Source of the DNA: Desmodus rotundus
Taxonomy: Eukaryota; Chordata; Mammalia; Chiroptera; Phyllostomidae
DNA length: 64,000 nucleotides
Direction: 5' to 3'
NCBI RefSeq assembly: GCF_022682495.2
Contig: NC_071397.1
Location: forward strand, 7,531,082-7,595,081
The notes under the pieces are model-generated. The model did not search any database. It saw only the letters and a program-made list of their open reading frames with translations, and was not told the origin of the DNA. The translations under genes and the position numbers were made by a program. Shown here one piece after another: positions 44,580-55,739 of the stretch (positions within the stretch are counted from its first letter, which is position 1; each line of letters begins with the position of its first letter).

Positions 44580-45285
44580 GAGAGTGTAGGGTGTTTGCCC
44601 TGGCCCCGAGCAGTGGCACATTTCAGTGCCTGCCCCACACCGGGCCTACAGCTTCTTCGTCTCAGCTCTTCTTGCACTGACAGGGTTATGGCCTTCAGCA
44701 GAGACCTCCCTTACCCGCTTAAATCTTATTTGTTCTTTCCTAGTATAAAATGTCATGTGAGACCAGAAGAGTCAGGTTTATTAGAATTGTGTATAAAGTG
44801 AGAGTAATCGGTTCTGAGTGAGGGCCTTCCTTGTATTGTCGTGCAACGACTTCATCATGAGGACTTTGTAAATGTGCAGAAGCCCTTTTTACTTCCTCTG
44901 GAATCTCTGTTATATTCTTGTGTGGCTGAGGCTGCCACGTCAGTGGCCAAAGGATAAGTGTGGTATCGTAGTCACTTCTCTTTTATGAACTAACTGGTTA
45001 GAACAATGAAACTTCGGGAGTCATAACGGCAGGTCTTACCCGGCACCTGAGGATCTTCCGGCTAGAGATGAAAAGAAACATGGCTCCCAGCCCCCTGTTC
45101 CGTGCCCCTAGCAGGAGAGGGGACTGGGATTCATTAGTCCCGGTGGGTTCCCAGGGAATTTGATTAGGTCTCAGGGCTGCATTAGCCCGCCTCTGCCCAG
45201 GCCTGGACGGCACAGCAGCCGGTCAATACGTGCCCATTTTATGAGGTGCCGCCTGTGTAACTAAGCACAAGACTCCCCTCCAACC
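44580..45285. other. Unique sequence, no gene recognised
   Basis: No repeat or exon that I can identify; short frames only. Confidence 0.35.
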
Positions 45286-45289
45286 TCCT

Positions 45290-45600
45290 TGACTTGTAAT
45301 GGTCATTGGCAGAGACAGCTAATCGATAGTTGCTCCTCACCAGCCCCAGAGATATTGACTTGGTGCTCGGGAAGACTTTATACGGAGTCATTGGGGGGAT
45401 CTTTCAGTTCAAATTGAATCGTGGGCCATTAAATCTCTTTAGTAAAAGACTGCACCTCCTATCATATGCCAATGCTCCTTCTGAATTTTTAACCAGGGAA
45501 GGAGAACAACCTCTTCGGGTAGAGCCACCTCAGCAGGTGCCAGGGTTTTCCTTCCTCCAGCAGATCTGGTTAATCGTTATGGATTTTCCAGCAGGTGAAA
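45290..45600. promoter_or_regulatory. Unique block, candidate conserved noncoding element
   Basis: GGTCATTGGCAGAGACAGCT, AATCGATAGTTGCTCC, GTTCAAATTGAATCGTGGGC, CATTAAATCTCTTTAG and CTATCATATGCCAATGC are dense in transcription-factor-like words and free of repeats. A 145-codon frame (45330-45767) runs through it but crosses into clearly noncoding purine-rich DNA and has no domain. Confidence 0.3.
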
Positions 45601-45774
45601 GCACTTGGAGTTTGGAAAGAGCAGGGCTTTGTTTGCATTTCAAAAGGAAACCTATTCAGGTGGTTCTGCCTAGAGACACAGGAAGGAGGGAAACAAAGAC
45701 GGAGAGGGGGCAGCAAAAGGAGAGAGAGTGGGCCGTCCAGGGCGCTTCACAGGAAGCTGGATGTTGATCGGATG

Positions 45775-45912
45775 CCACACGTGTGCACCCACGCACAGCA
45801 GCTCCACACACAAACACATCTTTCCTCCAGCAGGCACATGCAAGTGGGCACACACACCAACAAACACTTGTGGGCGTGCATAGACGAACATACACACAGG
45901 CACGCACACACA
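45775..45912. repeat. CA-rich degenerate simple sequence
   Basis: ACAC words are scattered over about 135 bp (GTGCACCCACGCACAGCAG, CACACAAACACATC, GCACACACACCAAC). Frames over it are cysteine/valine- or histidine-rich artefacts. Confidence 0.6.
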
Positions 45913-45924
45913 CCAGCTCCATCG

Positions 45925-46090
45925 ATAACGCGTGACATTGGATGAGTTACATAACTTCCCCCCCGACCTTGGTGTTCTCACCTGTAAACAGGGAGGCAAC
46001 ACTTATATAACAGGGTCCTTGTGCAGTGTAAGTATTAGCCCATCGGGAAAGTCCTCAGGCACATAGTGGGTATTAAATGTCTGTCCCCTG
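45925..46090 (+). repeat. MIR SINE
   Basis: GACATTGGATGAGTTACATA, TGGTGTTCTCACCTGTAAAC, CTCAGGCACATAGTGGGTAT give core through 3' end. Confidence 0.75.
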
Positions 46091-46109
46091 CCTGCAGTGC
46101 TTGGCGAGG

Positions 46110-46275
46110 GCTGCCTTGGAATCAAAGATGGGAGGAAACTTTAAAACCCTCATCTTATCCATGAAGATACAGAGGCTCCCCCTTGGACGTGCTTTGTCCA
46201 AGGCCACCAAGTGAATTAGCAACAGGTGGGACTAGAATCCTGGGCCACTTCCTTCTAAAACTGTTTCCTAGTGTT
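46110..46275 (-). repeat. MIR-type SINE, reverse orientation
   Basis: CTCATCTTATCCATGAAGAT, GTGCTTTGTCCAAGGCCACC, AGGTGGGACTAGAATCCTGG are antisense landmarks; opposite in orientation to the preceding MIR. Confidence 0.55.
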
Positions 46276-46859
46276 CTGCTTTCAGAAAAGGGAAGGGGGA
46301 GGCCCCAGAGACCACAAGCACAACCCCAACAAGATTAATTGCTTTTATTAATAACTTGCATTTACATAGTATTTTACTCTTTTCAAAGAGCAGAGGATAA
46401 TTAGAAACTGCAGTCTTAAGAGAGGCTGCCCGGGGCCTTCTGTTGGTACCCCTGCCAGGGAGAAGGGGAGGAAATCCGGAGAACAGGACTCATTTAATAT
46501 GAAGGTGTGACCCCCAGGTCTGACCAGCCGTGCCTGTCCGTGTGCCTCGAGAGGGTGGGGGTTCCCTGGGAAGGGTCTTGGATTCCCCTGCCCAGCAGCA
46601 GCCATCGATTTCAGCAAACCCAGCAGTGCTTTGTGGGAACGGGCGCCAGGCCAGAGGGGAAACAAGAGCCCAGACTCACAACAGACTGTGTAGTGGGGTG
46701 TAAGAGGAGGAGCCGAGGTCAGGAACACCTGGGTCAGAGTCAGGGCAAGAATTCAGTTCAGTAAACAATACCTAACACTCTGTCCCACCCACAAATAATC
46801 AATAACGCACACAAGGTGTACAAAGCTGGACACCCCCGACCTTGTGGGGTTCATGGTTT

Positions 46860-47065
46860 AATAACATTTGAGTATTTAGCACATACCAGGTCCTATTGTC
46901 AGGCTTCCCCTCTAGTCACTCAGCTAATCTTTGGAACAACTCTGTGAGTTAGGGTCTGTCATTATGCCCATTTTATAGGTTACAAAACTGAGGGAAGGAG
47001 AGCTTAAGTCACTGCCCCAAGGTCAAAGTGGTAGAAATGGGAATGAAATCCACATACTTAATGAA
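46860..47065 (-). repeat. MIR SINE, reverse orientation
   Basis: TAGCACATACCAGGTCCTAT, CTCAGCTAATCTTTGGAACA, CCCATTTTATAGGTTACAAA, GTCACTGCCCCAAGGTCAAA cover most of the element. Confidence 0.8.
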
Positions 47066-47069
47066 GCAA

Positions 47070-47875
47070 CCATTCAGTCGGGTTCTCACTACAGGTCTGA
47101 GTCAAGGGCTTGAACACAAGCAGCTTCCTGAGGGCTGACCTGGGAACCTCAGAGAGAGGACAGGGGAAGCAGTGAAGCAAGGAGAGGAAGCCAGTGCACT
47201 GTGCAGTGAAGAACAGACCATCAGCTAGAGCTCAGTCATTCCAGGAGCTCTAGTGCCAAAGCTGGATGTGCACCTTGGACTTCTGTGCACCTGGGCATGG
47301 GGAGCTGGAGTATTTCCACACCTCCTCACGTCAGTCATGGTTGAGCTGCTCCTGAGCTATTTATTCCCCAGTTCTTCTAGCCCACCAGGAACATGAGAAA
47401 AAAGTTCCAAAGGCCAGGGAATGGCCTCAGCCTAAATAAATAAATAACTTCACTTGCACATGTTTGGAAATTGACTGGTGTGCACCTGAGGGATGACGGT
47501 GGGGTGCTGACACTGTTCAGCATGACCACCCCAGCCTTCTAGACGGCAGAAGAGGACAGGGATTCTCACCACCCACTCAGAAATTCAAACGGACAGGCCC
47601 AGAGGGGTGAGCGATTATGGCCTGAAATACCTAGTACACAGAGCAATGTCTCTTCTTCCCCTTGTCCCCGGTTTCCAGGTCAGCCACTGCAGCCTCATTC
47701 CATGGGCTTCCCCATGTCCTAATACAGAACAGACAATGTCAGGCCTGACCATGGGTAATTTAAGTTCAAGGATGAGACAAAGACCCCACCTGACTCCGTA
47801 GCTTCACCTGTCCTGCCTCTGCCCCCACTCGTGGCCTTGAGCAGTGCAGCAGACACCTGTGAGTTGAGTCATGTG
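47070..47875. other. Unique sequence, no gene recognised
   Basis: No identifiable repeat up to the mariner end at 47881. Confidence 0.35.
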
Positions 47876-47880
47876 TGCAA

Positions 47881-48642
47881 GATCTGTCCGGAAAATCCAG
47901 CCATTCTTAATATCACCAGGACAGTTTGTGCAACATCAATGCAACCTGGCAGCCAAGGAGAGTGGCCTGGAATGTGCAGGTGTGAACAATGACGACTTCA
48001 CTGTACTAGTCAGTAGGGGCGGTAGATGTTGTGGAGTGAGCATGTGTACTGTGTGGCCGTCACATTCAAAATGACTGAGCGAGTAGAGCAATGGATCTGC
48101 ATCAAATGTTGCCTTAAGCTTGAACACTCCTCCGAGGAATCTATTTGGATGATTCAAAAGGCTTTTGGGGATGATGCAGCACAAATAACAGTGTGACACA
48201 AATGCTTCAAAGATCATCAAGAATCTGTTGAAAGTGAGTCACATTCTGGAAAGCCTGAAACAAGCAGAACACCTGAGAATGTTGAATGTGTATGGGCTGC
48301 AATCAAGAAAGAGTGGTGACCCAGTCCCCTCTACAGTCCAGATTGGGTGCCCTGAGACTTCTGGCTTTTCCCAAAACTAAAATCACCTTTGAAAGGGAAG
48401 AGATTTCAGACCATCGATGAGATTCAGGAAAATACGACAGGGCAGCTGATGGCAATTACAACACAGGAGTTTGCAGAGTGTTTTGAACAGTGGAAGAGAT
48501 GCTGGGAGAACTGTGTGAGGTCCCAAGCTGCCTACTTTGAAGGGGACTGAGGTGTCATTGTCTTGCACACAATGTTTATCGTATCTTTTTCAATAAATGT
48601 CTCTGCTTTTCCTATTACATGGCTGGATACTTTCTGAACATA
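47881..48642 (+). mobile_element. Mariner-family DNA transposon, both ends present, internally deleted
   Basis: The left end (47881-47908, GATCTGTCCGGAAAATCCAG) and the reverse complement of the right end (48615-48642, TATGTTCAGAAAGTATCCAG) are related inverted repeats sharing TCCAGCCAT. Between them is a 5' leader of about 160 bp, a shortened transposase frame and a short 3' leader. At about 760 bp it is well below the 1.25-1.3 kb usual for mariners. The flanking TA duplication is not clear, so edges are good to a few bases only. Confidence 0.8.
48071..48550 (+). pseudogene. Mariner transposase with in-frame internal deletion
   Basis: The start ATG (48071) opens the N-terminal DNA-binding region: EQWICIKCCLKLEHSSEES, MIQKAFGDDAAQ and, after a stop, ESVESESHSGKPETSRTPEN. 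At about residue 83 it jumps to the C-terminal part: PLYSPDWVP-stop-DFWLFPKLK, then GKRFQTIDEIQENT, WENCVRSQAAYFEGD. Total is 159 codons against about 345 usual. The N- and C-parts share one frame, so about 185 codons were lost in frame. The first two catalytic aspartates of the DD34D triad are deleted; the third (the D of the DFWLF segment) remains. Stops at 48194, 48317 and 48353 disable the frame. Confidence 0.85.
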
Positions 48643-48659
48643 GGTTGCTTCTCCTTCCC

Positions 48660-49200
48660 TCCTGACTGGGGAACTCTGAAAGGCAGGCCATGCAGGCAGG
48701 AGAAGGAAGGGAATGAACGTCCCACCTGCAAAGTGATGCTTGCCCCCAAGGTTGAGCCCTGAGAGACTGGAATGTCCTTCCTGCTCTGGGAGCAGAAAGT
48801 GTTGGTAATAAGTACGTTCATCCTTATTTGCTTGGAATTGGGGTAACTGGGCTGTTCCCTTGGCTTGGTATTGAAAAACGCCAATGGAAAGGGGAGAAAA
48901 GTCAATAGACATATGTAAAAAGAAATCATTACATTTAAAATAAATTTCCCCAAAGGCCTCAGGAAACTGTTGCTATCAAGGAAAACAGGGCGTCTCTGCT
49001 AAGCGTGGAAGTGCGTGTGGGCTTGGGCAGCTGTGCAGACCAGACTGGCCTTCCTTGTCCACTCAGTGGTGATTTGTCAGGCTCTGCCTGAGGGGACCCC
49101 GTCACTCGAAGGCAGACGACGAACCGGCATGTTCATTCAGACTTCCCCTTCCTCTGCTGGAATTTATATTTTCTTTATTCCAAGCATGCTGGGCAGCACC
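48660..49200. other. Unique sequence, no gene recognised
   Basis: Minus-strand frames of up to 126 codons (48532-48953) start inside the mariner remnant and have no domain signature. Confidence 0.35.
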
Positions 49201-49214
49201 AAGATTCAAGACTC

Positions 49215-49340
49215 ATTCTGTGGCCTCTTGGAGCTAATACTTTCCTCACCTGTGGGGTGAGAATAATAACGACTCTCAGAATTGCTAGAAGGAATGAAGT
49301 CTATCCAGAATCTAAAATATAGCACATTGCCTGAATTTTG
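49215..49340 (+). repeat. MIR SINE fragment
   Basis: TACTTTCCTCACCTGTGGGG, TGAGAATAATAACGACTCTC and AATATAGCACATTGCCTG. Confidence 0.65.
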
Positions 49341-49369
49341 GTGTTATCGAAACCACGTACTGTCTGCAT

Positions 49370-49490
49370 GTTCGCTCTCTTGTCTCCCATGTGGGCACGA
49401 GCTTTCTTGCCACCCAGGTGGCAGGACTTGGCAAATTGTGGGTGCTCAGTAAGTAGGGAATGAATGAATGAAGAAATGAGTGGGTGAATT
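49370..49490 (+). repeat. L2-like 3' tail
   Basis: CTCTTGTCTCCCATGTGGGC, GTGGGTGCTCAGTAAGTAGG and GAATGAATGAATGAAG resemble the last part of L2. Confidence 0.45.
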
Positions 49491-49599
49491 GTGACAATTT
49501 CTGATACATAGTAACTTCGAGCCTTAACCTCAGGTTAGGTTAGGTGTCCTGTACTTTTCTCTGATAACATCCACCACAACCACAGTCGTATTTACTAAT

Positions 49600-49760
49600 A
49601 TTTTCTATAATCATTTGCTTACCGTCTGTCTCTTCTATTAGAATAGAGACCCCGTGAGGGTGGGATCCTCTCTCCTTGGTCCCCAGTGTATCTCCAGGCC
49701 CGAGCACTGTCATCAGGAAGTTGGTGCTCAGAGACTGATGGCAGGGAGACAGGGAAGAGA
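49600..49760 (+). repeat. L2 LINE 3' end
   Basis: CCGTCTGTCTCTTCTATTAG, AATAGAGACCCCGTGAGGG, CCCAGTGTATCTCCAGGCC and GTTGGTGCTCAGAGACTGAT. Confidence 0.65.
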
Positions 49761-49764
49761 GAGG

Positions 49765-50995
49765 GAGGGTGAGAGGAAAGGAAGGAGCAAATGAACATGA
49801 AAAAGTAGAGAAGTGACTTGGAAACACCGAGTACCAGAGGCTACTGCTTTCATTGCAATGGAAAGGCAGGGTCCTCGGCTGGGATGGGGTGGGGTGCAGC
49901 AGGTCTGCGGAAAGGAGCCTGTGATCAGGGGGTGGCTGGCTGCTGCCCTGACATTGGCCCCATGAACCTCGCCCCTGCTCCAGTCCCCAGGCTAGGATGC
50001 ATTCCCACAGCAGCCTCTGCTTTGTTCCAGGAAACAGGCTGTGGTTCTGGGTCATGATGCCTGTTAATGAACCTGGCCTGTGGGGGGATTTAATTTCTTC
50101 CCTGCAAAGGTCATTCTCTTCCCCAGGCAACTGCTATGGGAGGGGGAGAACAGGGGAGGGGACCAGGCAGCTTCGCAGGGGAGCCCTACCACCCAGCTCC
50201 CTAGGGACCTGTGCCAGTTTTGTACACTGCAGCTGTGCAGGAAAAAGAATACAGTCCCTGTTTGTCTCTAGGCCAAAAAGCAGTGGTTTCCACCTGGTAA
50301 CTAGGATAACTCTGCTAGCAACATTGTGTTTCTTTTAAGCACTGGAGAGTCAGCTCACAGTTAGCATAATGCAACATGTTCATGCTGATATGCACAGGCT
50401 GGGGTCGGGGAGAGGAAGGTAGAGAGAGCAGGAATGAGTGGGAGTGAATTTAGCCAGAGCAGAGTCTGCAGAGACTGGAAGATAACATGTGGGCCTGGAG
50501 AGAAACAGCCATTATCTGGGAAGAAGCAAGACTGGAACATGGCCAGGGAGAGGTGCAGGGGGTGGGACGGGTGGTGGGCTGCAGGAAGGAACAGGGAAGC
50601 TCCCAACACCTGCTCTCTGAGGCCGCAGTCAGAGGGGAGACAGGGCTCTGACATCAGGAAGTTCTGTGTTGGGTGAGGGAGATACAGTGCTTGCCCTCAT
50701 CAGGTTCTCAGTTGAATGAGGAATGCAGATCCCTGGACCTCAGAGGAGCCTGAAACTAATGGCAGAAGGCAGGAAAGTAAACCCCATTAAGATCCTACTG
50801 TGTGCCCAGCACGTGCTCCCTGTATCCACCTTCTCACTGTATCCTGTGCTGTATGCAGGTGCATGCTGGTGGAGCACTCCATGGCTCATTCCACAGAGGA
50901 CACAATGCAGGTGGCCCCCCGAAGGCGTGCTGCACACGGGCTGGGTGTAAGCGTGCCTAAGGCCAACTGACAGCCAAGACAATGGGAGCACAGAA
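49765..50995. other. Unique sequence, no gene recognised
   Basis: The largest frame is 196 codons on the minus strand (49540-50130), overlapping an L2 and rich in serine and leucine; I do not regard it as a gene. A possible old fragment lies at 50790-50830 (CTACTGTGTGCCCAGCACGT). Confidence 0.35.
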
Positions 50996-50999
50996 TGGC

Positions 51000-51085
51000 T
51001 GAGCCCAGGACTCATGGCTGAAAAGCAGCAGAACTGGGATTTGAACCTGGGTTTCTGAATTCAGGTCAAGTACTCCTTGGGCCAT
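51000..51085 (-). repeat. MIR SINE fragment, reverse orientation
   Basis: GCAGAACTGGGATTTGAACC, TGGGTTTCTGAATTCAGGTC is the antisense B-box side. Confidence 0.65.
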
Positions 51086-51089
51086 TCCT

Positions 51090-51880
51090 GATGGTCGAGA
51101 GGAGGTGGGACAGAGAGAGAGCGAGGCTTCTCTGCACTTCCTATGTCTTGGCGGAATTGCCCTGAGAGCCATCTGAGACAAAGGTTGGCCTTCAAGCAGT
51201 TTCCTTGGGAAGTGGTGCTTAAGAGGGAGGGAGAAAGAAGAGGAAACGGAACTGAGAAGGAGAGCCCACCCAAGTTTTCATGGTGGGATTGGCCACCACT
51301 GCAGACAACAGTGCATGATCCCCAGGGGAAGTCTTAGGAGCCTGAAAGGGAGACAAATTACCATTCACTGTTACCGCCTCTTGGCAGCGGGTGGCCTGCA
51401 CTTCCTGATTGCGGGCACCTGAGCACTAAGCAGGTACCCGTGGGAGACCCTTTCTGAGGCATCAGAGAAACCCTGGGCAGACAGCGAGAGACACAGGGCG
51501 AAGGCAGAGGTGACAGCTGCAGGGCTGCATCCGTGAGAAGCTGCTCCAAGCTTGTGTGAGGCCCAGAGCATGGGCAGGAGGGAGGGGCGGCACTGAGCAG
51601 ATTAAAATGATACAGTGTCTGCGGCAGTCCCTGGATGGCCAGACCCTCTGACAGGCAGAGGCTGAGAAAGAGGAATGCAAAGGGTTTATTGGGAAGTAGT
51701 ATTGGGGATGGAAAAAGAGAGAGAGCAGATTGGGCAGTGGAGTCCTACAAGATCCAGTCTTCTGGTTCCTAGCAGCAATCTGTGACCGAGGCCACATATC
51801 ACAGTCCCCTTGACCCAAAACAGATGAAGTGGTGAAAATTTCTACCTCAGAACCCTGCCGTCCTTGGCCAAGAGGAATTT
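51090..51880. other. Unique sequence, no gene recognised
   Basis: About 51660-51760 (AATGCAAAGGGTTTATTGGG) has an old-repeat look but I cannot assign it. Confidence 0.35.
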
Positions 51881-51884
51881 TGAT

Positions 51885-52330
51885 TTGTGGCAGAGTCTGA
51901 AAATGTCCTCAATATCTTTATCCTCCATCTTCCTTAGAGATAGGATCCTTAATTGTTTGCTGGGCACATATTCTTTCCTGGAATAGAGTCTAGACTCTCA
52001 TCCTATCTTGTGAGCAGGTATGGCTATTTGACTCAATTCTAACAAATAGGACGTAAGGTGAAGCAGTGTAGACAACTCTTTGAAAGTGTCCTTAAAGTGA
52101 GAAATGCCCTTCTCTTTCGCATTTCCTCTACTCTGCTGGCTGGAATGTGGATGAGATGGCTGGAGCTCCAGCAGCCATATTGGATCACACAGTGAAACTA
52201 TGTGTTGGGAAGAGTAAAGGAATAAGATTAAGAGGATGGGTCTTACATAAGTATGGAGACACCATACCAGAGCTTGGCTGCATACTTCTGTAATTGATTA
52301 ATGTGAGGCATAAATAAAGCACAATTTTAA
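51885..52330 (+). repeat. Old interspersed repeat, family not assigned
   Basis: TGTGAGCAGGTATGGCTATT, TGACTCAATTCTAACAAATA, CCAGCAGCCATATTGGATCA and AATGTGAGGCATAAATAAAG occur in the order of an LTR-like fossil, with AATAAA near 52314. Confidence 0.4.
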
Positions 52331-52429
52331 GTGTCTGTTTGGGGGGATTTTCTGTAATTAGTTTTGTATTTATCTCCTTACTGCTGAGGACTCAGGGGGA
52401 GCAGGGATCTGGAAAAACTTAGCTATCTT

Positions 52430-52505
52430 TGCAGCTCTTTCACCCAGCATGGAGGCTATTATAGGTTAGGCACTTAGTGTTCGTTGAATAAATAAATGAA
52501 TGACA
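52430..52505 (+). repeat. L2 3' tail
   Basis: TATAGGTTAGGCACTTAGTG, TTCGTTGAATAAATAAATGA is the L2 end with its short tandem tail. Confidence 0.55.
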
Positions 52506-52789
52506 TATCTTCATTTTCACTTGACCTCTGGAGAGGGGACCTAACATCTACCCTTTGGTCCCATCTTGAGAGGGCAGAATAAAACCCTACACTGGAGGCC
52601 CAGGGTCCAAGCACGCAGCTTGAACCACACCCTGTGCCACTCAGTTCTACTACTGCAGAGGCCCAGAGGTGAAGGGGAGGCAGAAGCCATGGCTATAAGT
52701 GGGGACTTTCTAGAGGTACATGCCCAGAGAGCAATGGCTTGCTGCAGCTGGCCCAAGGACAGTCCTCGAGAGGGACTTGTGGCTCTTGA

Positions 52790-53100
52790 ACCTGCCATCT
52801 TCTTACCTGCCTCCTGGCCTTTGCACACCTCTGCCAGGTATGCTTCCCCCTATCCCTAGCCACCCTTGTTTTGCTGTGTGGTTAGTCTCCCAGATTTCAG
52901 GACACTTTTCCGGGAACCCATTCTTTAAGTTTCACCCACTGGTGAGTGCTCCATAGTCTGCTGCTTAGCCCACCTGGAAACTCTTTCCACCCTGGATTGC
53001 AACCTCTATTAGGTCCAGGACTGTGTCCTCTCTGTTGCGGAGTCTGGTGCAGGTGGGCGCTCAGGGAGGGCTTGTGGAATCTCCTCTGAGCAGCCCACAG
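52790..53100 (+). repeat. L2 LINE 3' end
   Basis: TGCCTCCTGGCCTTTGCACA, ACCTCTGCCAGGTATGCTTC, CACTGGTGAGTGCTCCATAG, TAGGTCCAGGACTGTGTCCT and GGTGGGCGCTCAGGGAGGG are colinear with L2. Confidence 0.6.
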
Positions 53101-53104
53101 GAGC

Positions 53105-54255
53105 AGAGCTAGAGAGTGGGGTGACTTCCAAAGGATCGAAGAGCTCACCGTCAGCTATGGATCCCAGCCTGTGCCTCCTGCCCGTCCACCAGCCCTTCAG
53201 CCATATCCTCTCCTCCCTCCCCTCACTCCCAGCTCCCTCAGCAATGTCCTGGCAGGACTGAATGTTTTCTGCTCTTGGTGACCTGTGACAAAAGCCGCTG
53301 CAGCTAATTAGCACCGGGCTGTGTGCTTGACCCCTACCCCTGGTTGGTGCACACAACTCCTGCTCATTCTCATTTAATGGGATCAGCGCCCGCCTGGCAA
53401 CCTCCATCCTCCCCCGCTTCCCATGATTTAGATTCCAGACTGAGGTTTTTGGGTTTTTTTCTCTCTGGTTGCTTCACTTTGTAATGAACACTTTCCGCTG
53501 TCTGTCCTCTTCCCTCCTGCCTTGACTGTGTGTGAGATGCTGGACTGCGTCCCCTGTGGACAGGCAGAGGAAGCTGCAGGCCCTGCCTGGGGGGCCTTCA
53601 GTGGGGGCAGACACAGTGACATAGAGGGGCAAGGATGGGCCACAGGGGTGCACAGAGTGAAGGACCCCAGAGAGCATGGGGTCCAATGTCTAGCCACTGT
53701 ACAGATGGGAGAACTGATGCATAGAGAAGGTGAGCAAGCTGTTCACCCGGTGATCTGAAATGTCTTAGCCTACTCCCCTCCCTCCTTCCAAAGCAAAGTC
53801 TGACACTATCTCTTGGATATGAGTAGTCTATTTCATGAAATGAAGTGCATTAACGCAACAGGAAAGAGCAAGCCTATGTAAGTGTGCATTACCATCACAC
53901 CAGGAGCCCCGAGTGCTTCAGAAATGTCTAGTCACAGTGGGCAGGGGTGTAGGGCAATAGGGCACTGTTTATCCTCTAGTTTCTGGTCACCGTGAAGCAA
54001 CGGCTGCCTCATGCCATAGCAGAGTTGACATCTTTGCATTGCCAAGGTCATGCCTATGTCTGCATGGCTGGGCAGGTTCCTGCAGGCAGGCACTGACAAG
54101 GCAGGGGACAGGTGGAACAGCCCAGGAAAGGCGCTGTCAGAGGGCATGTTAGTAGCTGACTCCCATAACAATGTTGCAATAAAAAGTGGACTGAGAGGCT
54201 GAGAACTCAAGAAATCTGACACATGAGTAAGTCAAGAAAGGGCAAGAAAGCATGG
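53105..54255. other. Unique sequence with one MIR fragment
   Basis: The antisense MIR core CAGATGGGAGAACTGATGCA lies at about 53702-53721 (fragment 53690-53765). Elsewhere there are only short frames. Confidence 0.4.
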
Positions 54256-54259
54256 GCCA

Positions 54260-54620
54260 CTGCATCAGTTAGGAATGTCTGGGTAGCAATAATCAGAAAA
54301 CCCTACTTCTGTGTCCAAAAAAGAGATAGGTGTATTTTTCTTCCAAAATAAGAAATTCAGAGGTAGGCTGCTGCTGGTACAAGCTCAAGGATGTCAGCAC
54401 CAAAGTCAGAAGTTCTCTTCGTCTTTCCCTTGTGAACACAGGATGGCTGCTGCAGTTCCAGCCATCATATTTGTATTTCCAGGAAGACGGTAGAAGCATG
54501 GTGGAAGGAAAAGGGGCAGTACCTTTTTCAGGTCAACTAAAGCTGGTCCCAGGATTCCTCCAGCGCACATCTACTACTACTGCTCATTGGCTAGAAGGGT
54601 TGTAACTTAGTAACTCTGGG
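54260..54620 (+). repeat. Old interspersed repeat, family not assigned
   Basis: GTCTGGGTAGCAATAATCAG, GTATTTTTCTTCCAAAATAA, CAGGATGGCTGCTGCAGTTC and CTGCTCATTGGCTAGAAGGG follow a frequent fossil. The start of another copy seems to run off the window end at 63920-64000. Confidence 0.45.
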
Positions 54621-54624
54621 TGGA

Positions 54625-55310
54625 AGGAAAGGGGTTGAAATGAGGGCTGGGTAGCCACCCCGCTCTGTCTGCCACATATACACGGCCCCATTCTCTTTTT
54701 CTTTGCAGAGCAGCTGGCTTCTTCCCCTGCCCTCACCACACTTCCTGTGTTGCTTCTAACTCATGACTGGCTCGAAGTGGCCCTGATCTTAGGGACAATT
54801 TAGGCTGAATATTGGGCTTTTTCACTGAGTCCAAATGGATGAAGAGAGATGGAAAATACCCGTGAGTTGCTCAGTTTTGCCCTCCACTTTTATGGCCCTT
54901 TGAGAAAAGGAGAGGCCCCTGGTGCAGGTGCAGAGAGCATCATCTGATGCCATCAGTAACTGAGAAGAACATATATCGGTGTGTTTGTTCCCCTCTTCTG
55001 GCCAGTGGGTGACTTCACCCAGGGATGGACCCAAAGAAGGGGGCCGATGAGCAAAATGAAATTCGAGTCTCCCATGGCTGCTCCTGTGTCTGCTTGGGAT
55101 ACCAGGATGCTGAGCAGTGTGGGGTTCCTACCATCTGCACACCCCGACCCAGCGGCTTTGCATCCCAGGGATTTGGTTCAGTTTCAAGTCCCTAGCAATG
55201 GTTTCGTTTCCTCCAGCCTCCTGGTGGGGCTGAATCAAACCCATCCCAGTGGACAGGGCATCATCTCCCAGCCTGTCTAGACAGCTTGGCAGGAAAGTCT
55301 CATGGCTGCT
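54625..55310. other. Unique sequence, no gene recognised
   Basis: Short frames only; no repeat recognised. Confidence 0.35.
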
Positions 55311-55314
55311 GTCT

Positions 55315-55560
55315 TAGTCTGGGCTTCCCTAAAAGCTGACCCTGAGACAAGCATTCAAGTGAAGATAAGGGAGCTGGCCAAATGAGACAGGGAAGGAAGT
55401 CCTTGGGCTGAGGTACCATCCTAGTTCCCACGGTGTGCAGCTGAGGCTCATCTGCAGGGGACCTTCTGAAGACTGGGTGGAATGTAGTTCCAACTCACCC
55501 ATCGAGGGGTCAGGGAGCTACCATCGGTTCAGTCCAAACCCTTCATTTTCCAGAAGAAGG
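55315..55560 (+). repeat. Old interspersed repeat, family not assigned
   Basis: CTTAGTCTGGGCTTCCCTAA, AAGCTGACCCTGAGACAAGC and ATGAGACAGGGAAGGAAGTC are recognisable as a common fossil repeat pattern. Confidence 0.4.
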
Positions 55561-55739
55561 CAAGTGACTTGTCATAGCTAGTTCTGAGAGGCCAAGCCAG
55601 GCCTGGATGGACATCCAGTTTCCTGAGTCATTCCATAAAAGAATGGAAGAGTTCAGTATTTATTCATTTATTAATCAAAAATTATATAAACGTCAGTTTG
55701 GAGCTCTAGCCCCCAGGTGTCCTCCCTCAGGGCTCACAC

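Noticed and set aside
45656..46002. Cysteine/valine-rich minus-strand frames
   Set aside because: They read through a degenerate CA-rich simple sequence.
49540..50130. 196-codon minus-strand frame
   Set aside because: It overlaps an L2 3' end; its serine/leucine/proline richness reflects purine-rich noncoding DNA on the other strand.
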